Origin: Indolivaga capnocytophagoides DSM 22835
GTDB taxonomy: Bacteria > Bacteroidota > Bacteroidia > Bacteroidales > Dysgonomonadaceae
DNA: 64,000 nucleotides
Direction: 5' to 3'
Assembly: GCF_000426485.1 (NCBI RefSeq)
Contig: NZ_KE384529.1
Span: 696,422 to 760,421, forward strand
The translations under genes and the position numbers were made by a program. The notes under the pieces are model-generated. The model was not told the origin of the DNA and did not search any database. It saw only the letters and a list, made by a program, of their open reading frames with translations. Below are positions 28,203-36,718 of this stretch, in pieces. Each line of letters begins with the position of its first letter. Positions within the stretch are counted from its first letter, which is position 1.

Positions 28203-28372
28203 ATTTATTACCTGTGTAAGTGTAAATACAACTGATTGCTACATCATATTGCTTCAGATACTTACCGTTTACTTAATACCTAATATAACCGAATAAAAAA
28301 TGGTTATCCATACAAATATAACGCTTTTTGCCGACAGAATAACTTATAATCTCAACATCCGCACTATATTCT

Positions 28373-28410
28373 AAAAAAACACAGCAGACTGTAATCCCTA
28401 CAGCCTGCTG
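28373..28410 (-). terminator. Minus-strand terminator of the candidate small RNA
   Basis: CAGCAG 28382-28387 with CTGCTG 28405-28410 and inner CTGTA/TACAG. On the minus strand the stem is followed by GTGTTTTTTT. Confidence 0.7.
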
Positions 28411-28687
28411 CCAAATACCTAGTCTCCTTCAGACGAGTTAAGTCTCAATAAGACATATATATTACAAAAAATAAAAAACATATCTTAAACACTAATTTCT
28501 GAAAGAAAAAAAAATTTGCCTAAGCATCAATACGTGTACGTTATAAATAGATATAGATGTCATCATTCAGATTCTTATTGTTCTTAATACTCCCAAAAAG
28601 ATCTGTAGATTATTGTATACGACAATGCAGCAGGATATAGACTACCTGAGGGACAAATCATTTATTCGAGTTCTGTTCAAAATCTTA
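28373..28687 (-). ncRNA. Candidate small RNA, ~310 nt
   Basis: It is bounded by a promoter (TTTG-N19-TATCTTTG on the minus strand, 28693-28723) and a terminator (28373-28410). Two short hairpins GTCT..AGAC stand just before the terminator. The only ATG frames I find are about 24-25 codons and not convincing (one begins MICPSGSLY). It is separated from the Dps-like gene by that gene's own terminator. It does not show RNase P or tmRNA core motifs. Confidence 0.45.
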
Positions 28688-28692
28688 TGAAA

Positions 28693-28723
28693 CAAAGATA
28701 TAGTATAGGAAACATATGACAAA
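28693..28723 (-). promoter_or_regulatory. Promoter TTTG-N19-TATCTTTG
   Basis: On the plus strand it reads CAAAGATA (28693-28700), 19 bases, then CAAA (28720-28723). This is an excellent match to the Bacteroidota -33/-7 consensus on the minus strand. Confidence 0.6.
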
Positions 28724-28798
28724 TGACAACATCTTATTTTATAATTAAATAACAGGGGTGAAGTATTCAATATAACATTTTTTCACATTTACACAAAA

Positions 28799-28830
28799 AA
28801 GAAGGCTCCGGTTACGATCGGAGCCTTCTT
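28799..28830 (-). terminator. Terminator of the Dps-like gene
   Basis: AAGAAGGCTCCG pairs with CGGAGCCTTCTT. A TTTTTT tract follows on the minus strand. Confidence 0.85.
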
Positions 28831-28850
28831 TATATGATATTGCAGGAATA

Positions 28851-29258
28851 TTACTGCAATCTTTTTACTCTATACAATAATTGTTGAAGAGCTTCTTCAT
28901 AATCATCGATAATAGCCTGAGTAAATGCTTCTGTAAAGTATTTACGACCATCTTCGACTACATCATAAAATCCGCTTACATGTTTTACCAAGTCAGCAGG
29001 AGTTTTTGTTTCAGGAATAACAATAGTCAAATCATTAGCCTGAGCATAAGTAGTTTCAACCAAACGATCTGTTGCTTCAGACAGGTCTTCCAAAGCCTGA
29101 TCGATAGCAATATGTTGTGCATAGCTTGCTACACCCGTAACATGCCAATGGTATAATTTCAAACTGTTGTTAAATGCGACAATTTGTCCTACAAATGCGC
29201 CCACTTCTTTTGTTGATACTGTGATTCCTTTTGTTTTCTTCAATGTTGTAGTACTCAT
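28851..29258 (-). CDS. DUF5856 Dps/ferritin-like protein
   Basis: A protein of 135 residues, predicted as four helices. The region LKLYHWHVTGVASYAQH (~33-49) with H-x-H and ALEDLSEATDRLVE follows the Dps/ferritin pattern of metal ligands (His, Asp, Glu). I recognise it as the DUF5856 family, common in Bacteroidales. It is likely to oxidise or store iron or protect against oxidative stress. It is shorter than typical Dps and lacks a Lys-rich DNA-binding tail; the N-terminus has a few Lys. Confidence 0.8.
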   Translation of the reverse strand: MSTTTLKKTKGITVSTKEVGAFVGQIVAFNNSLKLYHWHVTGVASYAQHIAIDQALEDLSEATDRLVETTYAQANDLTIVIPETKTPADLVKHVSGFYDVVEDGRKYFTEAFTQAIIDDYEEALQQLLYRVKRLQ

Positions 29259-29422
29259 AGCTTTATAGTTTAATTTGTTTCTGTATTGTAGTATATAAAC
29301 GTTGTAAGCCCGAAATTGTTCACTTTCAGATATATATATTTTGTTGATACGAATATATACATAAACTATTATTTATATCTCATTTTTAGTATATTTATTC
29401 AATAAAATTATCATTATCAGAT

Positions 29423-29848
29423 ATGCCGATACGTAACGCATGGTCTGCGGATTGCAGCCGGATAAAAGATCTTCTTGATCAGCTAGGGTACGAATACCCT
29501 GTGGAAACAATCAATATAAGGCTCGACAAACTTCTAAAGTCCGGAAGCGACGAAGTGTTTGTTTATACCGACGACAATATAGTTGTTGGATTTATAACAC
29601 TCCATTACTCCATTCAGCTAGCCTTCGACGGCGATTTTTGTGAAATAGGATATTTTGTCGTAGACAAAAAAGTACGAAGCAAGGGCATAGGTAAAGAGCT
29701 TGAAGAATTTGCCATCCAAAAAGCTCAGGATAAAGGGTGCTCGGCCATTAATGTATTTAGCCGGAAAGAAAGACACGACGCCCATCGCTTTTATGAAAGA
29801 CAAGGATACCACGAAATAACGAAGTTTTTCACCAAAGACATGAAATAA
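29423..29848 (+). CDS. GNAT family N-acetyltransferase
   Basis: A protein of 141 residues, a single GNAT domain. FVVDKKVRSKGIGKELEEFA (~77-96) carries the acetyl-CoA pyrophosphate-binding R-x-x-G-x-G/A (RSKGIG), and DAHRFYERQGYHE is the usual C-terminal block. The substrate is unknown. It is close to its upstream neighbour but transcribed divergently from the Dps-like gene. Confidence 0.9.
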   Translation: MPIRNAWSADCSRIKDLLDQLGYEYPVETINIRLDKLLKSGSDEVFVYTDDNIVVGFITLHYSIQLAFDGDFCEIGYFVVDKKVRSKGIGKELEEFAIQKAQDKGCSAINVFSRKERHDAHRFYERQGYHEITKFFTKDMK

Positions 29849-29872
29849 ATCATCTCTATTAGTATATTAGCG

Positions 29873-30757
29873 TCAAAGCTTTTCTGCCTCCTTCTGCTTA
29901 CCTACCCGATACCCCAATGTTAATTGGGCACAGTCATACCCATGATCATAAAAATGGGAAAGAACATTTGTATCTTTTTCTATGCGATTGATGGTCATTG
30001 GTTCAATAGGACGAATAACAACCGCACGTCCTTCTTCTTCGAGCTTCTCCACAAGCTCGAGCTGCCTGTTATAAATTTCATTCCGCTGATTTATTGCGCC
30101 CCTCATCTTAGGGTATTTACGAAAAAAGATGGCGGGTAACTTAAGGCCATCCGTTTTTTTCCGGTATCCTTTGTTGCGGGTAACGACAATGATCATTTTC
30201 TCATATCCCTTATACATGGCTCGTTCCACAGGAATAGAATCGCAAACTCCACCATCGAGCATGGGGACTTTATCAACCTCAGTTATGGGAGAAAAAAAAG
30301 GCATACTACTCGATGCTTTTAGAATATCGAGCAGGCGGTTATGATCTTTATACTCCTCTTTATATTCTGCTTTACCGGTGATACAATTACTGACTACAAT
30401 CTCGAAACGGGTATCGGTTTTCTCATAGGTCGGAAAATCGAACGGCAATATCCGATTAGGAAAATCATCGAATAACAGATCGAAATCCATCATATTACGC
30501 TTCTTTACAAAGTGCTTAAAGCCTATGTATTTATACTTATCAAGCAGCTCTATATTACTATACCTGGCTCTTCCCCTCTGTCTCGAAATAAAAGAAGCTC
30601 CGTTACAGGCTCCTGCCGAAACTCCTACCAGATAAGGAAAATAGAAATTATTATCCATCATCCAATCCAATACACCGCAGGTAAAAACTCCTCTCAATGC
30701 ACCACCCTCAAGCACTAAAGCCGTATTATCAAATTCGACACGATTTATATCATCCAT
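29873..30757 (-). CDS. Patatin-like phospholipase family protein
   Basis: A protein of 294 residues from the ATG at 30757. The oxyanion motif is LEGGALRG (~16-23), the nucleophile elbow is GVSAG (Ser ~47) and the catalytic Asp lies in LDGGVCDSIP (~165). The C-terminal ~100 residues are charged and helical. It resembles the RssA/YjjU type of bacterial patatins, which are cytoplasmic or membrane-associated lipases. A palindrome copy lies 9 bases upstream. Confidence 0.9.
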   Translation of the reverse strand: MDDINRVEFDNTALVLEGGALRGVFTCGVLDWMMDNNFYFPYLVGVSAGACNGASFISRQRGRARYSNIELLDKYKYIGFKHFVKKRNMMDFDLLFDDFPNRILPFDFPTYEKTDTRFEIVVSNCITGKAEYKEEYKDHNRLLDILKASSSMPFFSPITEVDKVPMLDGGVCDSIPVERAMYKGYEKMIIVVTRNKGYRKKTDGLKLPAIFFRKYPKMRGAINQRNEIYNRQLELVEKLEEEGRAVVIRPIEPMTINRIEKDTNVLSHFYDHGYDCAQLTLGYRVGKQKEAEKL

Positions 30758-30765
30758 AATCAATT

Positions 30766-30779
30766 AAGGTCTTAGACCT
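30766..30779. repeat. AAGGTC palindrome copy 7
   Basis: AAGGTCTTAGACCT with perfect arms, 9 bases upstream of the patatin gene. Confidence 0.65.
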
Positions 30780-30909
30780 GTATTCCTTTCATTAACTAAA
30801 AAAGAAGATGCTTCTCAACAGTAAAAAGACAAAAAAGACAGGGCAATAACATCCCCGCCTTATTCTGTCCGAAATTTATTCGTTTAGTATCTATCGACAC
30901 CTTTCAATT

Positions 30910-31227
30910 TTAGCCTTTTACTTCGGCTGCCTTTGCTTTCGCTTTTTCTTCAAGTTCAGCCAATTCATCCGATAACTTTCCTGCAAAATCTCCGGCAGTC
31001 TGACTTAGTTTCTTCTTTCCGGCACGCACCTCTTGTCTGGCACGAACGCCCATTCTCAAAGCCTTACCTCTACCAACACTTACTCCGTGTCTTAATTTAT
31101 CTTTTGCTTTCTCGGTTGCTTTATCCAAGTCATCATATAATTCGGCACGAGTTTCATCATCAACTAATTTAGTAGCTACGTATGCAGCCGCTGCACCAAC
31201 AGCCAAGCCTAATAAAAAATTTCTCAT
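30910..31227 (-). CDS. YtxH domain protein
   Basis: A protein of 105 residues. A short glycine/alanine-rich membrane segment (FLLGLAVGAAAAYVATKL, 4-21) is followed by a highly charged Lys/Ala/Glu helical tail (DDETRAELYDDLDKATEKA...). This is the YtxH layout seen in general-stress proteins. It could be a membrane-anchored stress or osmoprotection protein. It is near a similar Lys/Ala/Asp-rich lipoprotein (31468-31890). Confidence 0.83.
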   Translation of the reverse strand: MRNFLLGLAVGAAAAYVATKLVDDETRAELYDDLDKATEKAKDKLRHGVSVGRGKALRMGVRARQEVRAGKKKLSQTAGDFAGKLSDELAELEEKAKAKAAEVKG

Positions 31228-31253
31228 AGTTCTGCTTTTTTATTTATTGATGT

Positions 31254-31268
31254 AAGGTCTACGACCTT
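31254..31268. repeat. AAGGTC palindrome copy 8
   Basis: AAGGTCTACGACCTT, 27 bases upstream of the YtxH gene. Confidence 0.6.
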
Positions 31269-31420
31269 TATATTTATCTATTTGTAAAGAACTGACACAG
31301 CAGACAGCTGTATCTTTCGTTATCCCTTTGTTGTTTGATTACATCAAATATATAATCATTTATTCAATAAACGGAATAAAACCCCAAAATGTTTAATTCA
31401 AAGCCTTTAATAAATCAAAA

Positions 31421-31448
31421 AAAACCTTTCGCAATACGAAAGGTTTTT
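31421..31448 (-). terminator. Terminator of the LEA-like lipoprotein gene
   Basis: CCTTTCG 31425-31431 pairs with CGAAAGG 31437-31443, with A/T tracts on both sides. Confidence 0.75.
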
Positions 31449-31467
31449 ATATATCGGCTGCTACATC

Positions 31468-31890
31468 TTATTTAAGTTTATCAGCTTCTTTCTTCAAATT
31501 ATCTTTTGCGCTTTTTGCCGCATCTTTGGTTTTATCAGCAGCCTTTTCAGCTTCTGTTTTTACAGCATTAGCTCCACTTTTTACAGCGTCTTTACTCTTA
31601 TCATAGGCTTTTTCAACACCTTCTTTTCCTTTACCGGCTTCATCTTTTGCCTTATCGAGTAAATCTTTAGATTTATCTGATGTTTCATCAATAACCTGAT
31701 TAGCATCATTCACTGCCTTTTCGCTTCCATCTTCAATGGCCTTTCCGGCTGTATCAACGGCATCTTTCACATCATTTACTACATTTACTGAATCCGGATC
31801 TACAGCTGGCTGTTCAGTCTTACCTCCTCCACATGAGGCAAACGCCATTACTGCTACTACGCTAATCGCTAATACATAATTCTTTTTCAT
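31468..31890 (-). CDS. LEA-like Lys/Ala/Asp-rich lipoprotein
   Basis: A protein of 140 residues. The lipoprotein signal is VAVMAFASCGGG (Cys ~20). From ~40 to the end it is built of degenerate 11-residue units such as KDAVDTAGKAIEDG, KAKDEAGKGKEG and AADKTKDAAKSAKD. Such repeats form amphipathic helices in late-embryogenesis-abundant and desiccation proteins. A role in envelope stress tolerance is inferred; the YtxH gene next to it has a similar character. Confidence 0.75.
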   Translation of the reverse strand: MKKNYVLAISVVAVMAFASCGGGKTEQPAVDPDSVNVVNDVKDAVDTAGKAIEDGSEKAVNDANQVIDETSDKSKDLLDKAKDEAGKGKEGVEKAYDKSKDAVKSGANAVKTEAEKAADKTKDAAKSAKDNLKKEADKLK

Positions 31891-31906
31891 ATACTTTATT
31901 TATTTT

Positions 31907-31919
31907 AAGGTCTCAGACC
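31907..31919. repeat. AAGGTC palindrome copy 9
   Basis: AAGGTCTCAGACC, 17 bases upstream of the LEA-like lipoprotein gene. Confidence 0.6.
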
Positions 31920-32080
31920 CATTTGACTTTCTTTCGAGTCATCAATTATTGATATTAAAATCCCTTTTGTCAAATTAAGATTCGGGTTTATTTTTCCGAT
32001 CTATTTTAAAATAAACAACTTATATGAGTAAATGTTCAGAGAAAAACATACTCTAAAACTATAAATATGCTGATTACAAA

Positions 32081-33412
32081 TCATTTGCCGACCACAAATA
32101 CATCATCGCCATAGTTATCCACAGCAGAATATTCAAACGGTAAAACGACTTTTCCCGAATAATCTAGAACACCCCATTTTCGGTTGACCGAAACTGCAAT
32201 ATATTTATTTGCATACGATTTGCCGACAGAGTCGTATTCAGCCGAACCTAGCTGATGCTTAGTTTTGTCTATAATTACCCACTTCCCATTTCTGAAAACC
32301 GCAAAAACAGAAGCTCCCAAATACTTTATATCATCATATTCAAACGGTAACACAATACGTCCGAAAGTATCAATTACGCCATAATGACGGGCTTTTGCTA
32401 CTATCGCCATATGATCTTGAAACGAATTGCCTTCATCATATTCAAAAGGAATCACCACCCTCCCCTTCTCATCCAGATACCCATATTTTTGTTCTGCAAA
32501 AGCCATAATACGATCGTCTGAGAATTCGCCAATACCATCATACATACAACGAATCACTTCTCTTCCGGCAGTATCCACTACACCATATTGATTGTCCCCG
32601 AATCGGGTCGAATCTTTCAAAACTTTTGCATAACCGTCATTAAAATCAAATATACGTTTATAAACAGGAGCTAAAATCTGCTCTCCCCTTATATTGATGA
32701 GTCCAAGTTTGCCATCAATGGAATAGCGCAAATACTCTCCTACAAAAGTTTGGCTATCATCGAGCTGCACCTGAGGATTAATTTCCCTGCCATTAATATC
32801 AACGACTTTATATATGCCTTTTTGAGGTTGACTTATTCCTAAATAACCATTACCTAAGTCTCGGATTCGTTTATTTGTAAAAGCAGGAATCTCATTATTA
32901 CGATAATCGATCATCTTTGTATTCTGTCTGAAAGAATCGACAGAAAACAAAAGGCTCCTGTCTCCCGAAAAAGGGACTAGTATATTATTGGAAAAAGGAA
33001 CAGTAATATTGCCATTATTATCATACACTCCGCAAGTTATCGACTCATACGCCAAAAAGAAACCATTTGTAAGAGTAACAATACGGCTTTGATCAAACGA
33101 AATTATTACATTACCTCTAAAATCTATTACACCATACTTATTGTTGAGTTTTATAACAATACGGTCTGTTAAAATATCACGTATATCCTGGTATTTACAC
33201 TCCAATATTTCCTTTCCTGAAGAATCGATTAAACCATAACGTTCGCGACGTATAACACGGGCGTAGCCGTTTTCGAATGGCAAAATTTTTTCATATATCA
33301 ACGGAACAATAATTTCCCCTTCCAGATTAACAACCCCATATTTTTTAACGGATTGCGCATCTGTAAAGAATACAGACGCAAAGAGCAGAAAAATAAATAA
33401 CACATATTTCAT
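32081..33412 (-). CDS. WG repeat protein
   Basis: A protein of 443 residues with a signal peptide (1-19) and about 13 WG/KWG-type repeats of ~30-35 residues over its full length, of the form YG.ID..G..V.PF.YD (for example HYGVIDTFGRIVLPFEYDDI, KWGVLDYSGKVVLPFEY). WG repeats form beta-propeller-like surfaces and are common in secreted or periplasmic Bacteroidota proteins. The partner is unknown. Confidence 0.9.
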   Translation of the reverse strand: MKYVLFIFLLFASVFFTDAQSVKKYGVVNLEGEIIVPLIYEKILPFENGYARVIRRERYGLIDSSGKEILECKYQDIRDILTDRIVIKLNNKYGVIDFRGNVIISFDQSRIVTLTNGFFLAYESITCGVYDNNGNITVPFSNNILVPFSGDRSLLFSVDSFRQNTKMIDYRNNEIPAFTNKRIRDLGNGYLGISQPQKGIYKVVDINGREINPQVQLDDSQTFVGEYLRYSIDGKLGLINIRGEQILAPVYKRIFDFNDGYAKVLKDSTRFGDNQYGVVDTAGREVIRCMYDGIGEFSDDRIMAFAEQKYGYLDEKGRVVIPFEYDEGNSFQDHMAIVAKARHYGVIDTFGRIVLPFEYDDIKYLGASVFAVFRNGKWVIIDKTKHQLGSAEYDSVGKSYANKYIAVSVNRKWGVLDYSGKVVLPFEYSAVDNYGDDVFVVGK

Positions 33413-33434
33413 AAAAGAATATTTGCTGCTTTTT

Positions 33435-33446
33435 AAGGTCTCTGAC
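33435..33446. repeat. AAGGTC palindrome copy 10
   Basis: AAGGTCTCTGAC followed by TAATTTATTACTTTGG.AAG.AAAC (to about 33490, ending TTGTTATAAC). 23 bases upstream of the WG-repeat gene. Confidence 0.6.
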
Positions 33447-33579
33447 TAATTTATTACTTTGGCAAGCAAACAATATAAGCTTGTTATAACTTGAAAACTT
33501 ACCATTAAACACTTCTATATACTTATACTACAGACATAAATTATAAAAGGTATCTTAATATGCCCAAATCAACCGGGAC

Positions 33580-34158
33580 TTATTCTTTTATAAATACCGA
33601 CTTTTTCCGATAGAACCTTCTATAATACCAATAAGAAATCCAGCCTGTAACTATCCCGAACATCAATCCGCAAATAACATCCAACGGATAATGCTTTCCT
33701 ACATAAATACGACTGTAAGCTATAGCCAATGCCCAGACAAAGGCAATAAACGAATAATACTTGTTTCGAAAATACAAAGCAGAAAATAACGCCAGACAAA
33801 TAGAGTTGGACGAATGTGCCGAAAAAAAACTATAGCTGGTCCCGGGATCTTCGAGCTGACGCATAATATCCTTAATAAGTGGATCATATCCCGGACGGGG
33901 ACGCATAATGGCAATCTTCAGAAGATTGTTAACCAAGCTGTTCATTGCAACACCTCCCATCATAAATAAAGCAGCCCATTTGCCCCATGTCCGGTTGCGG
34001 TAAACCATGAACACAATAAGAGCGACACAACACAATGCCCAGAATAAGTATGTACTGATAGCATACATCGGAAAATCGAGAGCCGGAGTATGCTTACCAT
34101 TTAAAAACATAAATAAATCTCTGTCCCAATCGGGAAAAGTAAATTGCAATATCTGCAT
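33580..34158 (-). CDS. PAP2 family phosphatase
   Basis: A protein of 192 residues with five or six membrane helices. The three phosphatase motifs are KIAIMRPRP (K-x6-RP, ~72-80), FFSAHSS (SGH-like, here SAH) and SRIYVGKHYPLD (SR-x5-H-x3-D). It probably dephosphorylates undecaprenyl pyrophosphate or phosphatidic acid at the membrane. SAHS in place of PSGH is usual in Bacteroidales members. 6 bases separate it from the DUF4230 gene upstream, so the two form an operon. Confidence 0.92.
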   Translation of the reverse strand: MQILQFTFPDWDRDLFMFLNGKHTPALDFPMYAISTYLFWALCCVALIVFMVYRNRTWGKWAALFMMGGVAMNSLVNNLLKIAIMRPRPGYDPLIKDIMRQLEDPGTSYSFFSAHSSNSICLALFSALYFRNKYYSFIAFVWALAIAYSRIYVGKHYPLDVICGLMFGIVTGWISYWYYRRFYRKKSVFIKE

Positions 34159-34164
34159 ATATAG

Positions 34165-34791
34165 TTATTTCGGATTAGTAAGCTTTATATTTCCATGTTC
34201 GGAAGATAAAGATTGCTCGGGTGATTTAAAACCAATATAAATACGGGTAAAACCCAATCCCCTCAAAATCGGAGTCAATACTTTTATTGTATTCTGCCGG
34301 CTTTCCTGAGCAATACCCATATTCAGAGCGGATTCATACAAATGCTGTTCGGCATGAGCATAAGCATCATCTACAAGCTTGGCAGTCTCCCACAGTCCAT
34401 ACTCAATATTATATACTTTCGACCGCGAATGATCTACCTTATAATGGCAAATCTCAGGAACAGGCAATATAAGACTCACCGAATCTTTATCGGTAAAAAT
34501 ATCATCCTTTCCTAATTTTGTGAGATCCACACAAGCAATAACCTCTCCCGCAACCATCAACGATGCTTTTGAATTGGGCAGCCATGTGCGTTTTTTTTCA
34601 TATTGTACGACGTCCTGAATATTATATTTCACGACTTCCAGATTCCCTAATTCTTCAATTTGCTGAACAACCACATCGTGTGTAACATATACTTTCTCCT
34701 CATTCCCCGACGATTTCAACAAATAAATGATGAAAGCAATCAACACAAGTAAAACGATGATAAATAGTGCTATTATTGAAATTTTCTTCAT
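34165..34791 (-). CDS. DUF4230 family protein
   Basis: I chose the ATG at 34791 (MKKISIIALFIIVLLVLIA), which gives an N-terminal membrane anchor (~4-26). The soluble part (~40-205) carries the DUF4230 pattern VQQIEELGNLEVVKYNIQDV and SLMVAGEVIACVDLTKLG. Function unknown; anchored outside the inner membrane. It lies in an operon with the PAP2 gene (6-base gap). A protein of 208 residues. Confidence 0.85.
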   Translation of the reverse strand: MKKISIIALFIIVLLVLIAFIIYLLKSSGNEEKVYVTHDVVVQQIEELGNLEVVKYNIQDVVQYEKKRTWLPNSKASLMVAGEVIACVDLTKLGKDDIFTDKDSVSLILPVPEICHYKVDHSRSKVYNIEYGLWETAKLVDDAYAHAEQHLYESALNMGIAQESRQNTIKVLTPILRGLGFTRIYIGFKSPEQSLSSEHGNIKLTNPK

Positions 34792-35083
34792 ACGATAATT
34801 AATCCCGAATATAAAATAATTGTAAAACAAAACCTAAAGCCTTCAGTCTGAGCTTTGGGTATTCAAAGATATACAAAAATGATACCCGATTTGGAATCTG
34901 CTAATTTTAGGATTTATAATTTAACCTAAACTAACAGTTTATATCCTACCGCAATCATCTTATATATTTTAAATATATTCATACAAAAAGAAATAAAAAA
35001 AATAAACAAATTAATAAAATTGAAAATAAATTCAATTTTATTCAACAATAATAAGTAATATTGCAAAAACATATAATAAAAAA

Positions 35084-35353
35084 ATGAAACTACCTTGTAT
35101 TTGCCCAAGCTGCCAAAGCCTTCTGAAAGTAAGAAGCCTGAAGTGTGAACATTGCGAGACCGAAGTCAACGGATTATACGATTTGCCTGTACTGGCTCAA
35201 TTATCATCCGAAGATCAGTTTTTCATTCTTAATTTTGTAAAGAACAGTGGCAGCCTCAAAGATATGGCGTCACTGCTGAACCTGAGCTACCCTAGTGTCC
35301 GAAATAAATTAGATGATATAATCCTTAAACTGAAAAACCATGAACAAGAATAA
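35084..35353 (+). CDS. DUF2089-like zinc-ribbon/HTH regulator
   Basis: A protein of 89 residues. Four cysteines in C-x2-C...C-x2-C (CPSCQSLL..LKCEHCETE, ~8-25) form a zinc ribbon. The rest, QFFILNFVKNSGSLKDMASLLNLSYPSVRNKLDDII, is a helix-turn-helix resembling DUF2089. It overlaps the next gene by 14 bases and is clearly cotranscribed with that membrane protein, so it probably senses or controls it. Confidence 0.82.
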   Translation: MKLPCICPSCQSLLKVRSLKCEHCETEVNGLYDLPVLAQLSSEDQFFILNFVKNSGSLKDMASLLNLSYPSVRNKLDDIILKLKNHEQE

Positions 35354-36317
35354 TCTTTTTCAATTAATGCTCAATCCGTTTAATAAAATAGCCGGGGCAA
35401 AAGCTCTCTTTATCGGATTAGCCCTGTTGATCCTGACAATTATAATAGCACAACTACAGCACATTGTATTTATAGGAGTCATCAGTGTAAAGCTTATGCA
35501 TCAACCTTTATACAATGCCTTTCTTCTCGCACTGACAGGATTCATCCTCTTTTCGTTACTTTTATTTATTATAGGGACTCTGTTAAGCAAGTCATCTATA
35601 CGGGCTATTGATGTTGTAGGAACTCTTTGTCTTTCCAAAGCACCTCTTATATTTATTGCTCTCATCTGTAGTATCCCCGTGGTTATGGACGGAACAATAG
35701 TTGTAACAAGCTCACTGCTCCCATCTGCAAACGTTGTCATGCCTTACACTCACAATTATATCTATTTCGGGATATTTATCATTACCATACTCATTAGTAT
35801 TATTTGGATGCTGATACTATCTTACAATGCCTTCAGTGTATCGTGCAACATAAAAGGAGCAAAAGCCGTAAGCGGATTTATTGCAGCCGTAATACTGACC
35901 GAAATAATAAGCTACATTATTATTGCATTACTCATATCTCCGGAACAGTTTATACCGAAAGATGAACTTCCTTCATCCGATAAAACCGAACTGCGAAGTA
36001 ACATAGATTATTCTCAACTCAATGCTATCTCATTAGAAGCGGCACAAGCCCTAAAAGAGGGAAAATATGAAATGACATACAAATATTTCGATTCGGCTAT
36101 GAAAAAAGCTCTTCCGATATCAGAGATTGAGCAAACTATGACTCAGATCGAATCTCAATTCGGCAAACTGCAAAGCATCGGTACAGATATAAAAAACAGT
36201 CAATCGGGAAATTATAGATTCGTGTACATCCCCTGCCTTTTCGAAAAACAAAAAGCCTATATTCAATTCACATTTAATAATGAAAACCAGATTTCGGGAT
36301 TCTTCATCAAACCTTAA
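35340..36317 (+). CDS. Multi-pass membrane protein with C-terminal DUF3887-like domain
   Basis: A protein of 325 residues. Five or six hydrophobic segments (~25-205) form a Yip1-like membrane part. The C-terminal soluble part (~225-325; LEAAQALKEGKYEMTYKYFDSAMKKALP..., FEKQKAYIQFTFNNENQISGFFI) resembles DUF3887. Its translation is coupled to the DUF2089 gene upstream. Role unknown; the pair looks like a small membrane-stress or sensing module. Confidence 0.75.
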   Translation: MNKNNLFQLMLNPFNKIAGAKALFIGLALLILTIIIAQLQHIVFIGVISVKLMHQPLYNAFLLALTGFILFSLLLFIIGTLLSKSSIRAIDVVGTLCLSKAPLIFIALICSIPVVMDGTIVVTSSLLPSANVVMPYTHNYIYFGIFIITILISIIWMLILSYNAFSVSCNIKGAKAVSGFIAAVILTEIISYIIIALLISPEQFIPKDELPSSDKTELRSNIDYSQLNAISLEAAQALKEGKYEMTYKYFDSAMKKALPISEIEQTMTQIESQFGKLQSIGTDIKNSQSGNYRFVYIPCLFEKQKAYIQFTFNNENQISGFFIKP

Positions 36318-36345
36318 AGTAAAGATATTGAAAACTAAAACAACA

Positions 36346-36373
36346 AAGCCTGCATTAATTCAAATGCAGGCTT
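36346..36373 (-). terminator. Hairpin between convergent genes
   Basis: AAGCCTGCATT pairs with AATGCAGGCTT. The minus strand continues GTTGTTTTAG. It ends the small membrane-protein gene and perhaps the DUF3887 gene. Confidence 0.55.
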
Positions 36374-36411
36374 CGGTATACATATATAATCTTCAAAAAA
36401 GGGCTCCAGAA

Positions 36412-36534
36412 TTAAACAAACCGGAAAGCTATCTTCTTTTTCTTCTTTTCCTTATTCAAATAATAGAATACCAATGCCGCAGTACCTGCCGCAACCGCAA
36501 CAGTCGTCAATGCCAATGCTGTTTTCTTATCCAT
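36412..36534 (-). CDS. Small single-span membrane protein (40 aa)
   Basis: A frame of 40 codons with ATG at 36534. It reads MDKKTALALTTVAVAAGT.., has a hydrophobic helix at ~5-25 and then NKEKKKKKIAF.., ending at a TAA. The clear membrane helix with a lysine-rich tail and the hairpin terminator downstream support a real gene. Function unknown; similar in layout to YtxH-type small proteins. Confidence 0.6.
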   Translation of the reverse strand: MDKKTALALTTVAVAAGTAALVFYYLNKEKKKKKIAFRFV

Positions 36535-36718
36535 ATCAAAGTTTTTTAATAATAAGCGGAAATTAATGACTTATCAAAACCTAACCGCGTGTTCTACTTA
36601 TAACAAAATCGACAACGAAGATCCGAAACATTCCTAAAAACGACTTACACCGCATCTTCCTTTGTAAATATACAAAATAAAACGATCAAACTTAGCAACT
36701 GCTTATTTTTTCGAGAAT

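Larger units (their letters stand above)
28174..28850. other. Intergenic region with a candidate minus-strand small RNA
   Basis: About 675 bases without a recognised protein gene. It contains a palindrome copy (28189-28202), a minus-strand terminator (28373-28410), a minus-strand promoter (28693-28723) and the terminator of the Dps-like gene (28799-28830). Confidence 0.5.

Noticed and set aside
34926-35108. 60-codon minus-strand hydrophobic frame
   Set aside because: Very AT-rich (Phe/Ile/Leu/Tyr from T-rich sequence) and overlaps the start of the DUF2089-like gene on the other strand. Probably not coding.
36280-36549. Plus-strand frame after the DUF3887 gene
   Set aside because: It overlaps the end of that gene and runs antisense through the 40-residue membrane protein, which has the better coding features.
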